A stretch of 64,000 bases of DNA, taken from the NCBI RefSeq assembly GCF_900455735.1, contig NZ_UAUI01000009.1, forward strand, positions 1 through 64,000, written 5' to 3'. A program made the translations under genes and the position numbers. Below the pieces are notes generated by a model. It searched no databases, had not been told where the DNA came from, and saw nothing but the letters and a program-made list of their open reading frames with translations. Of this stretch, positions 32,623 to 42,426 are shown piece by piece (within the stretch, counting starts at the first letter, position 1; every line of letters starts with the position of its first letter). This DNA comes from Rhodococcus wratislaviensis. Lineage in GTDB: Bacteria; Actinomycetota; Actinomycetes; Mycobacteriales; Mycobacteriaceae.

Positions 32623-34166
32623 TTCTTCTCCTCACGCAGAACGTTTTTCATGACCTTCCCGGAGGGGTTCCGGGGGAGGGAGTCGACGAAGCGCACCGAC
32701 CGGGGCACCTTGAAATTGGCGAGTCGCTCCTTGCAGAACGCGACCACGTCGTCCTCGGCGAGCGTGACGCCCGGCTTGGCGACCACGTAGGCCCGTCCGA
32801 CCTCGCCCATCCGCTCGTCGGGAACACCGATGACGGCAGACTCCGCGATGCCGTCGAGTCGGGCAAGGGCGTTCTCCACCTCAGCGGGATACACGTTGAA
32901 ACCGCCGGAGATGTACATGTCCTTGAGGCGGTCGGTGATGTCGACGTAACCGCGGTCGTCCAGGGTGCCGACGTCGCCGGTGTGCAACCAGCCGTCCGCA
33001 TCGATGGTCTTGGCGGTCGATTCGGGGTCGTCGAGGTAACCGAGCATCACGTTCTCGCCGCGTACCAGGATCTCGCCCTGGTCGCCGATCCGGACCTCCA
33101 TCCCGGGGATGGCGCGGCCCGACGTGGTCGAGACGGTCACCGGGTCGTCGTCGGTCCGGCACATCGTGACCACCACCGCCTCCGTCTGACCGTAGGCGGT
33201 GAGGACGGCGTCGAAACTCAGCTCCGACTGCATCCGTTCCACCAGGGCGACCGGCACCGCGGCCGCGCCCGTGATCGCGACCCGCAGGCTGGACAGGTCG
33301 TACTTCGGCCGGTCGGGGTGGTCGAGGATCGACTGGAAGATCGTGGGGGCGCCGGGCAGCACGGTGATCTGCTCGTCGTGCACGGTCGCCATCACCCTCG
33401 GCACGTCGAACACCGCCATCGGCACCACCGTCGCCCCGTTCAGCAGGCACACCAGGAACCCCGCCTTGTATCCGAAGGTGTGGAAGAACGGATTGATGAT
33501 CAAGTAGTTGTCGTCGGAGGTGACCTCGGCGCACTCGCCCCAGGCCTGCGCGATGCCCACCGACTGCCGGTGTGCACTCATCACGCCCTTGCTGCGGCCC
33601 GTGGTGCCCGACGTGAACATGACGTCGGAGACGTCGTCGGGGGAGACGGCGGCCGCTCGGGCGTCGGCCTCGGCGCGGGTGTCCTCGTCCGCGAGTGCGA
33701 GGAAGTCGTCGAAGGCGAAAACGCCGGGCAGCTCGACGTCGCCGCCGTCGACCGGAACCCGGACGACCGTCGGCAGGTCCAGAGTGCTCGACTCGTCGCG
33801 AAGTGTCGCGTACCGGTCGGTGCCCAGGAAGTTGCCCGCGACCACCAGGGCGGTGGTCTTGGTGCGCTCGAGAATGTCGAGGGCCTCGGTGGCCGTGTAC
33901 CGGGTGTTGATCGGGACGAGGGTCGCACCGGCGTAGTGGATGCCGAGTGCCGCGACCACCCAGTGATACGTGTTGGGCGACCACACCGCGACATGGTCGC
34001 CGGGCCGCACGTCCTGTGAGCTGAGTGCTGCGGCGAAATCGCGGACACGGTCGTGCAGTTGTGTGAAGGTCAGACGGACGTCGCCGTCCGCCACGGCTGT
34101 GAGCTCGCCGAATTCGCGTGCGGCCCGTTTCAGGGCGGACGGGGTGGTTGTCGGTTGTTCGGTCAC
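32619..34166 (-). CDS. fadD3: HIP-CoA synthetase (FadD3-type acyl-CoA ligase)
   Basis: A 515-residue ANL-superfamily ligase. The P-loop is MFTSGTTGRSKGVMSAHR, the adenylate motif is LTAYGQTEA, the hinge is ITDRLKDMYISGGFNVYPAE, and the C-terminal Lys is in NPSGKVMKNVL. It resembles M. tuberculosis FadD3 throughout (AVWSPNTYHWVVAALGIHYA, NTRYTATEALDILER). FadD3 activates the C/D-ring propanoate HIP to HIP-CoA, the entry step for the last two steroid rings. GTG 34166 is 20 bases from the KstR2 operator at 34186, so the gene is under KstR2 control with divergent fadE30. Confidence 0.9.
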   Translation of the reverse strand: MTEQPTTTPSALKRAAREFGELTAVADGDVRLTFTQLHDRVRDFAAALSSQDVRPGDHVAVWSPNTYHWVVAALGIHYAGATLVPINTRYTATEALDILERTKTTALVVAGNFLGTDRYATLRDESSTLDLPTVVRVPVDGGDVELPGVFAFDDFLALADEDTRAEADARAAAVSPDDVSDVMFTSGTTGRSKGVMSAHRQSVGIAQAWGECAEVTSDDNYLIINPFFHTFGYKAGFLVCLLNGATVVPMAVFDVPRVMATVHDEQITVLPGAPTIFQSILDHPDRPKYDLSSLRVAITGAAAVPVALVERMQSELSFDAVLTAYGQTEAVVVTMCRTDDDPVTVSTTSGRAIPGMEVRIGDQGEILVRGENVMLGYLDDPESTAKTIDADGWLHTGDVGTLDDRGYVDITDRLKDMYISGGFNVYPAEVENALARLDGIAESAVIGVPDERMGEVGRAYVVAKPGVTLAEDDVVAFCKERLANFKVPRSVRFVDSLPRNPSGKVMKNVLREEKK

Positions 34167-34185
34167 TGGGCTCCCTACCTACCTA

Positions 34186-34199
34186 GCAAGTGCTTGGTA
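34186..34199. promoter_or_regulatory. KstR2 operator between fadD3 and fadE30
   Basis: AGCAAGTGCTTGGT is an exact match to the published KstR2 consensus AnCAAGnnCTTGnT. It lies midway in the 48-base divergent region and so can repress both transcripts. KstR2 is released by HIP-CoA. Confidence 0.92.
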
Positions 34200-34214
34200 G
34201 GTTATCTTACAGAC

Positions 34215-35431
<1,217 letters not shown>

Positions 35432-35435
<4 letters not shown>

Positions 35436-36232
35436 CTACTACTCCACTCGCCACCGCGCCCGTCGAGACCCCGGGACACGACCTTCTGAAGGGTAAGAAG
35501 GTCGTCGTCACCGCCGCGGCGGGCACCGGCATCGGCTACGCGTCCGCGCGGCGTGCCCTGCTCGAGGGCGCCGACGTGCTCGTGTCCGACTGGCACGAAC
35601 GCCGGCTCCTCGAGACGAAGGAGAAACTTGCCGCCGAGTTCCCGGGACAGGTGGTCGAGGCGCTGACGTGTGACGTGTCCAGCACGGAACAGGTGGACGC
35701 GCTGATTTCGGGGGCGGCCGATGCGCTGGGCCGGATCGACGTCCTCGTCAACAACGCCGGACTCGGCGGCGAGACCCCGCTCGTCGACATGACGGACGAG
35801 GAGTGGGATCGCGTCCTCGACATCACGCTGAACGGAACGTTCCGGGCCACCCGCGCGGCCCTGCGCTACTTCAAGGGGGTCGAGCACAACGGTGTGCTGG
35901 TCAACAACGCGTCCGTCCTCGGGTGGCGGGCCCAGCACTCGCAGGCGCACTACGCGGCCGCGAAGGCCGGAGTCATGGCGCTGACCCGGTGCAGCGCGAT
36001 CGAGGCCGCCGAGTACGGGGTCCGGATCAACGCCGTCGCGCCGTCCATTGCGCGGCACGCGTTCCTCGCGAAGGTGACCAGCGAGGAACTCCTCGACAAG
36101 CTGGCGTCCGACGAGGCGTTCGGCCGCGCCGCCGAAGTGTGGGAAATCGCCGCCACCATCGCCGTGCTCGCCAGCGACTACACCACCTACCTCACCGGCG
36201 AGGTCGTGTCGATCTCGTCGCAGAGGGCGTAG
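35432..36232 (+). CDS. ipdF: SDR oxidoreductase, IpdF-type (HIP pathway)
   Basis: A 266-residue short-chain dehydrogenase. The cofactor motif is VVVTAAAGTGIGYASARRAL (a variant TGxxxGxG with AAAGTGIG), followed by VLVNNAGLGG. The catalytic Ser/Tyr/Lys is in NNASVLGWRAQHSQAHYAAAKAG. Directly downstream of fadE30 it corresponds to Rv3559c/IpdF, which oxidises the 5-hydroxyl of the HIP-CoA intermediate before ring cleavage. The symbol rests on synteny and overall similarity; exact substrate was not tested. Confidence 0.82.
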
Positions 36233-36244
36233 GCGGCTCCGCCG

Positions 36245-36290
36245 CCCGTGCGTGGTTGACGAGTGTCTGGACTCCTTAACCGCGCACGGG
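36245..36290 (+). terminator. Stem-loop after ipdF
   Basis: CCCGTGCGTGGTT and AACCGCGCACGGG form the outer stem, with GAGT/ACTC inside, starting 13 bases after the ipdF stop. It shares TTGACGAGTG and the (G/A)CGCACGGG end with the stem at 28520. It separates ipdF from kstR2 on the same strand. Confidence 0.7.
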
Positions 36291-36302
36291 GCCGAAGGCC
36301 CT

Positions 36303-36316
36303 AACAAGCGCTTGGT
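36303..36316. promoter_or_regulatory. KstR2 operator upstream of kstR2
   Basis: AACAAGCGCTTGGT is an exact match to AnCAAGnnCTTGnT, 15 bases upstream of the regulator start. It indicates autoregulation and probably control of the co-directional fadA6. Confidence 0.92.
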
Positions 36317-36331
36317 TGATAGGATGTGACG

Positions 36332-36946
36332 ATGACGCCACCCCCCGCCGACGACACGTCCGGCAAGTCCGGACGCCGCACCGAACTCCTCGACATCGCG
36401 GCCACCCTGTTCGCCGAACGCGGCCTGCGGGCCACCACCGTGCGCGACATCGCCGACGCCGCGGGCATCCTGTCGGGCAGCCTGTACCACCACTTCGACT
36501 CGAAGGAGTCGATGGTCGACGAGATCCTACGGGGCTTCCTCGACGACCTGTTCGGCAAGTACCGCGAGATCGTCGCGTCCGGACTCGACAGCCGCGCGAC
36601 CCTCGAAGCGCTGGTCACCACGTCGTACGAGGCGATCGACGCGTCGCACTCCGCGGTCGCGATCTATCAGGACGAGGTGAAGCACCTCGTCGCGAACGAG
36701 CGCTTCGGGTACCTGTCCGAACTGAACACCGAATTCCGCGAGCTGTGGATGGGTGTGCTCGAGGCGGGAGTGACGGACGGCAGCTTCCGGTCCGACATCG
36801 ACGTCGAGCTCGCCTTCCGATTCCTCCGCGACACCGCCTGGGTCGCCGTCCGCTGGTACCGGCCCGGTGGCTCGGTGACGGTCGACACCGTCGCCAAGCA
36901 ATACCTTTCGATCGTCCTGGACGGACTTGCGAGTCCCCATAACTGA
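36332..36946 (+). CDS. kstR2: TetR-family repressor KstR2
   Basis: A 204-residue TetR repressor. The helix-turn-helix is LDIAATLFAERGLRATTVRD, IADAAGILSGSLYHHFDSKE (~18-60). The C-terminal ligand domain (~80-200) is typical of KstR2, which binds HIP-CoA and controls the lower steroid pathway. Assignment rests on its position between ipdF and fadA6 and on two perfect KstR2 operators, one right upstream. ATG 36332 is chosen with AGGA seven bases before it; GTG 36326 is an alternative. Confidence 0.92.
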   Translation: MTPPPADDTSGKSGRRTELLDIAATLFAERGLRATTVRDIADAAGILSGSLYHHFDSKESMVDEILRGFLDDLFGKYREIVASGLDSRATLEALVTTSYEAIDASHSAVAIYQDEVKHLVANERFGYLSELNTEFRELWMGVLEAGVTDGSFRSDIDVELAFRFLRDTAWVAVRWYRPGGSVTVDTVAKQYLSIVLDGLASPHN

Positions 36947-36959
36947 CTAGGAGTTTCAC

Positions 36960-38108
36960 ATGACCGAGGCCTACATCGTCGACGCCGTTCGCACACCGAT
37001 CGGCAAGAAGAACGGTGGCCTGTCCGGCGTGCATCCCGCCGACCTGGGTGCGCACGTCATCAAGGCCGTCGTCGAGCGCACGGGCATCGACCCGGCCGAT
37101 GTCGACGACGTCATCTTCGGTTGCGTCGACGCGATCGGCGGACAGGCGGGAAACATCGCCCGCACCGCGTGGCTGGCCGCCGGCTACCCGGAAGAGGTCC
37201 CGGGGGTCACGGTGGACCGGCAGTGCGGGTCGAGCCAGCAGGCCGTGCACTTCGGTGCGCAGGCGATCCTGAGCGGCACCGCCGACCTGATCGTCGCCGG
37301 CGGTGTGCAGAACATGAGCCAGATCCCGATCGCCTCGGCGATGGTCGTCGGTCAGCAGTACGGGTTCGACACCCCGTTCGGCGGGTCGACGGGCTGGACG
37401 GAACGCTACGGCGACCAGGAGGTGTCGCAGTTCAACGGCGCCGAACTGATCGCGGACAAGTGGGACATCAGCCGCGAGGAACTCGAGCGCTGGGCGCTGC
37501 AGAGCCACGAACGGGCGCGGACGGCCATCGCCGAAGGTCGCTTCGACCGCGAGATCGTCCCGTTCGGTGACGTGACGACGGACGAGGGTCCCCGCGAGAC
37601 CAGCCTCGAGAAGATGGCCGCGCTGAAGACCCTCACCGAAGGGGGTCGTCTGACGGCCGCGGTCGCGAGCCAGATCTCCGACGGTGCGAGCGCGGTGTTG
37701 CTGGCCTCACCGGAAGCGGTCGAGCGGTACGGCCTGACGCCCCGGGCCCGCATCCACCATCTCAGCGCCCGCGGCGCCGACCCGATCTTCATGCTCAGCG
37801 CCCCGATCCCCGCCACGCGCCACGCGCTGGAGAAGACGGGCTCGAGCATCGACGACATCGACCTGGTCGAGATCAACGAGGCCTTCGCGCCGGTCGTCCT
37901 CGCATGGATCAAGGAGATCGGCGCCGACCCCGCGAAGGTCAATGTCAACGGCGGCGCGATCGCCCTCGGCCACCCACTCGGCGCGACCGGCACGAAGCTG
38001 ATGGCCACACTCCTCAACGAACTCGAGCGCACCGGCGGACGCTACGGCCTCCAGACCATCTGCGAGGGCGGCGGCACAGCCAATGTCACCATCATCGAAC
38101 GCCTGTGA
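36960..38108 (+). CDS. fadA6: Thiolase FadA6 (HIP/steroid ring catabolism)
   Basis: A 382-residue acetyl-CoA acyltransferase. The nucleophile Cys is in VDRQCGSSQQAVHFGAQAI (~90), the His in GGAIALGHPLGATG, and the second Cys in ICEGGGTANVTIIERL. The NEAF loop (DLVEINEAFAPVVLAW) is intact, so it should be an active degradative thiolase. It lies 13 bases after kstR2, in the mycobacterial order, and removes acetyl-CoA from a late ring-opened intermediate. ATG 36960 has TAGGAG upstream. A long hairpin overlaps its stop codon. Confidence 0.9.
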   Translation: MTEAYIVDAVRTPIGKKNGGLSGVHPADLGAHVIKAVVERTGIDPADVDDVIFGCVDAIGGQAGNIARTAWLAAGYPEEVPGVTVDRQCGSSQQAVHFGAQAILSGTADLIVAGGVQNMSQIPIASAMVVGQQYGFDTPFGGSTGWTERYGDQEVSQFNGAELIADKWDISREELERWALQSHERARTAIAEGRFDREIVPFGDVTTDEGPRETSLEKMAALKTLTEGGRLTAAVASQISDGASAVLLASPEAVERYGLTPRARIHHLSARGADPIFMLSAPIPATRHALEKTGSSIDDIDLVEINEAFAPVVLAWIKEIGADPAKVNVNGGAIALGHPLGATGTKLMATLLNELERTGGRYGLQTICEGGGTANVTIIERL

Positions 38109-38149
38109 GTACTCATTAACCGCCCGCGGTTAATAAGTACTCACAGGCG
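38100..38149 (+). terminator. Long hairpin terminating fadA6
   Basis: Twenty-four-base arms with a single mismatch (38100-38123 and 38126-38149) form an almost perfect cruciform-like stem. Its left arm includes the fadA6 stop codon. It contains the core ATTAACCGC/GCGGTTAAT and isolates the steroid cluster from the hydrogenase locus. Confidence 0.85.
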
Positions 38150-38198
38150 CGAAGCGCTACGCTCGAATCACAGGTGACGAGTCCTGAACGGGGCCGTG

Positions 38199-38528
38199 AT
38201 GCACGAGTTGGCAATCACCCAGAGTGTCGTCGACGCCGTCTGCGAGACCGCCGCGGGACGGACGGTCCACAGTGTGCGTGTGCAGGTGGGGGCGTTGACG
38301 GCCGTGGTCGCCGATTCGATGCAGTTCTGTTTCGAACTGGTCACCGAAGGGACCGTCGCGCACGGTGCCCGTCTCGACATCGACCACACCCCGGGCGGTG
38401 CGCACTGCCGTGAGTGCGGCGAGGATTTCGCGCTCACGGACCTGGTGTTGCTGTGCCCGTGCGGAAGTGCGGACGTGGAGGTCACGTCGGGTCGGGAACT
38501 ACGAATCCTCTCGATGGAAGTGAGCTGA
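38199..38528 (+). CDS. hypA: Hydrogenase nickel chaperone HypA
   Basis: A 109-residue HypA. The N-terminal MHELAITQSVVDAV has His2, the nickel ligand. The zinc-binding pairs are CRECGEDF and CPCGSADVEV (~72-92). HypA delivers Ni to the hydrogenase large subunit with HypB. ATG 38199 is chosen over GTG 38196 because the free Met-His-Glu N-terminus is needed for nickel binding. It is the first gene of the hydrogenase locus, five bases before hypB. Confidence 0.93.
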   Translation: MHELAITQSVVDAVCETAAGRTVHSVRVQVGALTAVVADSMQFCFELVTEGTVAHGARLDIDHTPGGAHCRECGEDFALTDLVLLCPCGSADVEVTSGRELRILSMEVS

Positions 38529-38533
38529 CGCAA

Positions 38534-39349
38534 ATGTGTACCACCTGTGGATGCGGAGACGAGACCGGAACGAGGATCACGGTGCCCCACGAGCACCCAC
38601 ACGACCACGAGCACCCACACGACCACGAGCACCCGCACGACCACGAGCACCCGCACGACCACGACCACACTCACGAACACCCCCACGAACACCCCCACGA
38701 GCACGCGACCGAGACGGTCACCCTCGAGCAGAAGGTGCTGGCGAAGAACGACCTCATGGCGGAGCGCAACCGGGGCTGGCTGGCCGGCCGCGGGGTGCTC
38801 GCCCTGAACGTGATGAGCTCGCCGGGGTCGGGGAAGACGACGCTTCTCGAACGGACGATCGCCGACATCGGTGGGCAGCGACGGGTCTCGGTGGTGGAGG
38901 GCGACCAGGAGACGATGCTCGACGCCAACCGCATCAAGGCGACGGGATGTGCTGTGGTGCAGGTGAATACGGGCGCCGGGTGTCATCTCGAAGCCGAGAT
39001 GATGCGGGACGCGTTGACCGCCCTCGACCCCGAGCCGAACTCGCTGCTGTTCATCGAGAACGTGGGGAATCTCGTCTGTCCGGCCCTGTTCGATCTCGGT
39101 GAGAAGAGCAGGGTGGTGGTGATCTCGGTGACCGAGGGGACGGACAAGCCGCTCAAGTATCCGCACATGTTCGCGGCGGCGAACCTGGTGATCGTGAACA
39201 AGGCGGACCTGTTGCCGTACGTGGACTTCGACGTCGACCTCTGCACGAAGTATGCGCGGTCCGTGAACCCCGACCTTCGGATGATCACGCTGTCGGCGAC
39301 GACGGGTCAGGGCATTGCGCAGTGGTACGACTGGATTGCGAAGCAATGA
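38534..39349 (+). CDS. hypB: Hydrogenase nickel-insertion GTPase HypB with His-rich tract
   Basis: A 271-residue SIMIBI-class GTPase. Residues 1-8 (MCTTCGCG) carry the N-terminal Cys motif for high-affinity metal binding. Residues 19-57 alternate His with another residue without a break (20 His in 39), a nickel-storage tract. The GTPase domain has the P-loop SSPGSGKTTLL (~95), VEGDQET, and ENVGNLVCP with the interdomain metal Cys. NKxD reads VNKADLLPY. It provides nickel storage and GTP-driven delivery to HhyL through HypA. It is followed by a 160-base promoter region for hhyS. Confidence 0.94.
   Translation: MCTTCGCGDETGTRITVPHEHPHDHEHPHDHEHPHDHEHPHDHDHTHEHPHEHPHEHATETVTLEQKVLAKNDLMAERNRGWLAGRGVLALNVMSSPGSGKTTLLERTIADIGGQRRVSVVEGDQETMLDANRIKATGCAVVQVNTGAGCHLEAEMMRDALTALDPEPNSLLFIENVGNLVCPALFDLGEKSRVVVISVTEGTDKPLKYPHMFAAANLVIVNKADLLPYVDFDVDLCTKYARSVNPDLRMITLSATTGQGIAQWYDWIAKQ
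38588..38704 (+). repeat. Tandem 18-bp repeats encoding HypB His tract
   Basis: Degenerate copies of an 18-base unit (CACGACCACGAGCACCCA) encode HDHEHP repeats, followed by shorter HEHP units. Copies are nearly identical at the DNA level, so length can vary by slippage. It is coding sequence, not a CRISPR array. Confidence 0.85.
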
Positions 39350-39399
39350 CGCCATTACACGACGGGGTCGAACTGCGCGGTGCGACGCGCCGAGGACCG

Positions 39400-39429
39400 T
39401 TGACATCCGCTCGGCGGCGGAGCTAAATA
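39400..39429 (+). promoter_or_regulatory. Putative sigma-A-type promoter for hydrogenase structural genes
   Basis: TTGACA (39400-39405) and TAAATA (39424-39429), 18 bases apart, form an unusually consensus-like promoter for this GC-rich DNA. It lies 80 bases upstream of the hhyS ATG. The AT-rich patch TAAATAAATATC stands out from its surroundings. The long leader may host post-transcriptional control. Not experimentally supported. Confidence 0.55.
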
Positions 39430-39509
39430 AATATCAGCGCCACACAGGTGGGCCGACGGTCGACTCCGGTGGCGACAGGAGTTGTGTTCACTCCGGAAAG
39501 CGACCTGAT

Positions 39510-40565
39510 ATGCCGACACAGGAAGCAATCAACGCCGAGGACACCCTGATTCACGTGCTGTGGATCAATGCGGGACTCAGTTGCGACGGCGATTCGGTGG
39601 CCTTGACGGCTGCGACGCAGCCCAGTGTCGAGGAGATTGCTCTGGGAGCCCTGCCGGGTCTGCCCAAAGTGGCCGTGCACTGGCCGCTGATCGACTTCGA
39701 GAACGGCCCGGAGGGCGGCGCCGACGACTTCCTGGAGTGGTTCTGGAAGGCGGATCGCGGCGAACTCGAACCGTTCGTGCTGGTGGTGGAGGGTTCCATC
39801 CCGAACGAGCAACTTCACGACGAGGGTTACTGGTGCGGTTTCGGCAACAACCCCGAGACTGGCCAGCCGGTGACGACGAGTGAGTGGCTCGATCGTCTCG
39901 CTCCGAAGGCGACGGCGATCGTCGCGGCGGGGACGTGCGCCACGTACGGCGGTATCCACGCGATGGCGGGCAATCCGACCGGTGCGATGGGCGTTCCCGA
40001 TTACCTCGGCTGGGATTGGAAGTCGAAGGCGGGCATCCCGATCGTCTGCGTTCCCGGTTGCCCGATCCAACCGGACAATCTGTCGGAGACGCTGACGTAT
40101 CTCCTCTACATGGCGACCGAGCAGGCGCCCATGATTCCGCTCGACGACGCTTTGCGTCCGCAATGGCTGTTCGGGGCCACGGTGCACGAGGGCTGCGACC
40201 GCGCCGGCTACTACGAGCAGGGTGACTTCGCCACCGAGTACGGCTCACCCAAGTGCATCGTGAAGCTGGGGTGCTGGGGTCCTGTCGTCAAGTGCAACGT
40301 CCCGAAGCGGGGCTGGATCAACGGTGTCGGTGGGTGTCCGAATGTGGGCGGTATCTGCATCGGGTGCACGATGCCGGGCTTCCCGGACAAGTTCATGCCG
40401 TTCATGGACGAACCCCCGGGCGGCAAGATCTCCACCGCGGCGTCCGGACTGTACGGATCCGCCATTCGGAGCCTCCGCAAGATCACCAAGACCACCTTGG
40501 ACAAAGAGCCGCACTGGCGCAGTCGCGGTACGAAACTGACCACGGGCGCCACACGCACCTGGTAG
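39510..40565 (+). CDS. hhyS: [NiFe]-hydrogenase small subunit, group 1h (high-affinity)
   Basis: A 351-residue small subunit with no Tat signal, as in the actinobacterial group 1h enzymes. The proximal cluster site reads INAGLSCDGDS: Cys25 and Asp28 replace the usual CxxC, the 3Cys-1Asp ligation seen in oxygen-insensitive hydrogenases of this group. Further ligands are in AAGTCATYGG and VPGCPIQPDN. Medial/distal cluster Cys lie in HEGCDRAGYY, PKCIVKLGCWGPVVKCN and GGCPNVGGICIGCTMPGF. It passes electrons from H2 oxidation at trace levels towards the respiratory chain. A putative promoter precedes it. Confidence 0.94.
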   Translation: MPTQEAINAEDTLIHVLWINAGLSCDGDSVALTAATQPSVEEIALGALPGLPKVAVHWPLIDFENGPEGGADDFLEWFWKADRGELEPFVLVVEGSIPNEQLHDEGYWCGFGNNPETGQPVTTSEWLDRLAPKATAIVAAGTCATYGGIHAMAGNPTGAMGVPDYLGWDWKSKAGIPIVCVPGCPIQPDNLSETLTYLLYMATEQAPMIPLDDALRPQWLFGATVHEGCDRAGYYEQGDFATEYGSPKCIVKLGCWGPVVKCNVPKRGWINGVGGCPNVGGICIGCTMPGFPDKFMPFMDEPPGGKISTAASGLYGSAIRSLRKITKTTLDKEPHWRSRGTKLTTGATRTW

Positions 40566-40622
40566 TCCCGCTCGGGGTCTCGGGCGGTAGTCCGCCGGCC
40601 TCGAACACTGAGAGGTACGTCG

Positions 40623-42416
40623 ATGACAACGATCATTCCGGAACCTTCGCACAAGTCGGAATCCGACGGCCTGGTCGAGATGGCGTGGGATCCGATCACG
40701 CGCATCGTGGGCAGCCTGGGCATTTACACGAAGATCGACTTCAAGCAGAAGGAAGTCGTGGAGTGTCACAGCACCTCGTCGATCTTCCGTGGCTATTCGA
40801 TCTTCATGAAGGGCAAAGATCCCCGCGACGCCCACTTCATCACGAGCCGCATCTGCGGTATCTGTGGTGACAACCACGCGACGTGTTCGTGTTACACCCA
40901 GAACATGGCCTACGGCGTGCAGCCGCCGCACATCGGCGAGTGGATCGTCAACCTCGGCGAGGCCGCGGAATACATGTTCGACCACAACATCTTTCAGGAG
41001 AACCTCGTCGGTGTGGACTTCTGCGAGAAGATGGTCTCCGAGACCAATCCGGGGGTGCTCGCGCAGGCCGAGAAGACCGAGGCGCCGCACGCCGGCGAGC
41101 ACGGCTACAAGACCATCGCCGACATCATGCGTTCGCTCAACCCGTTCACCGGTGAGTTCTATCGGGAGGCGTTGCAGGTCAGCCGGTGGACGCGAGAGAT
41201 GTTCTGCCTCATGGAAGGTCGGCACGTCCATCCGTCCACCCTGTATCCGGGTGGTGTGGGCACGGTCGCGACGATCCAATTGATGACCGACTACACGACG
41301 CGTCTGATGCGCTACGTGGAGTTCATGAAGAAGGTCGTCCCCATGCACGACGACCTGTTCGACTTCTTCTACGAGGCCTTGCCCGGCTACGAGAAGGTCG
41401 GCCTGCGCCGGACTCTCCTCGGCTGCTGGGGGTCCTTCCAGGATCCCGCGGTGTGCAACTTCTCCTACAAGGACATGGAGAAGTGGGGACGGGCCATGTT
41501 CGTGACGCCCGGCATCGTGGTGGACGGCAAACTGATCACGACGTCCCTCGTCGACATCAATCTGGGCATCCGAATCCTGCTGGGCAGTTCGTATTACGAC
41601 GACTGGACCGACCAGGAGATGTTCGTGAAGAACGATCCGCTCGGGAACCCGGTCGACCGCAGGCATCCGTGGAACCAGCACACCAACCCACACCCGCAGA
41701 AACGCGACATGGAGGACAAGTACAGCTGGGTGATGTCGCCGCGATGGTTCGACGGCACCGACCACCTCGCGCTGGACACCGGCGGCGGACCGCTGGCCAG
41801 GCTCTGGAGTACCGCCCTCGCCGGCCTCGTCGACATCGGGTACGTGCAGTCGACCGGTCACAGCGTGAAGATCAACCTGCCGAAGACCGCGCTGAAGGGC
41901 CCGGTCGAGTTCGAGTGGAAGATCCCGCAGTACGGCAGCAACACCATCGAGCGTGACCGGGCGCGGACCTACTTCCAGGCGTACGCGGCGGCGTGTGCGC
42001 TGCACTTCGCGGAGAAGGCGCTCGCCGAGATCCGGGCGGGGCACACGAAGACGTGGGAGAAGTTCGAGGTCCCCGACGAGGGCATCGGCTGCGGATTCAC
42101 GGAGGCGGTACGCGGTGTCCTGTCGCACCACATGGTGATTCGCGACGGCAAGATCGCGAACTATCACCCGTATCCGCCGACCCCGTGGAACGCCAACCCT
42201 CGCGACAGCTTCGGGACACCGGGCCCGTACGAGGACGCGGTGCAGGGTCAGCCGATCTTCGAGGAGAACGACCGGGAGCACTTCAAGGGTATCGACATCA
42301 TGCGGACCGTCCGCAGTTTCGACCCCTGCCTGCCCTGCGGTGTGCACATGTATCTCGGTGAGGGGAAGACGCTGGAGAAGCTGCATTCGCCCACCCAGTC
42401 CGTGACCGGCGAGTGA
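40623..42416 (+). CDS. hhyL: [NiFe]-hydrogenase large subunit, group 1h
   Basis: A 597-residue large subunit. The L1 motif is SRICGICGDNHATCS (Cys78, Cys81) and the L2 motif is DPCLPCGVH (Cys569, Cys572, His575). These four Cys bind the Ni-Fe(CN)2CO centre. Twenty-two residues follow His575 and would be removed by the maturation protease encoded at 46234. Group 1h enzymes oxidise atmospheric H2 during carbon starvation. ATG 40623 follows GAGAGG. A 57-base gap separates it from hhyS; the next gene starts 10 bases after it. Confidence 0.95.
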   Translation: MTTIIPEPSHKSESDGLVEMAWDPITRIVGSLGIYTKIDFKQKEVVECHSTSSIFRGYSIFMKGKDPRDAHFITSRICGICGDNHATCSCYTQNMAYGVQPPHIGEWIVNLGEAAEYMFDHNIFQENLVGVDFCEKMVSETNPGVLAQAEKTEAPHAGEHGYKTIADIMRSLNPFTGEFYREALQVSRWTREMFCLMEGRHVHPSTLYPGGVGTVATIQLMTDYTTRLMRYVEFMKKVVPMHDDLFDFFYEALPGYEKVGLRRTLLGCWGSFQDPAVCNFSYKDMEKWGRAMFVTPGIVVDGKLITTSLVDINLGIRILLGSSYYDDWTDQEMFVKNDPLGNPVDRRHPWNQHTNPHPQKRDMEDKYSWVMSPRWFDGTDHLALDTGGGPLARLWSTALAGLVDIGYVQSTGHSVKINLPKTALKGPVEFEWKIPQYGSNTIERDRARTYFQAYAAACALHFAEKALAEIRAGHTKTWEKFEVPDEGIGCGFTEAVRGVLSHHMVIRDGKIANYHPYPPTPWNANPRDSFGTPGPYEDAVQGQPIFEENDREHFKGIDIMRTVRSFDPCLPCGVHMYLGEGKTLEKLHSPTQSVTGE

Positions 42417-42426
42417 CGAGGTACGC

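Noticed and set aside
30751..32790. 679-codon plus-strand frame opposite fadE31, echA and fadD3
   Set aside because: It is a shadow of three recognised genes on the minus strand, and its translation has no domain.
38588..38704. Possible CRISPR-like array or satellite
   Set aside because: Units are contiguous 18-base coding repeats in frame within hypB, with no spacers.
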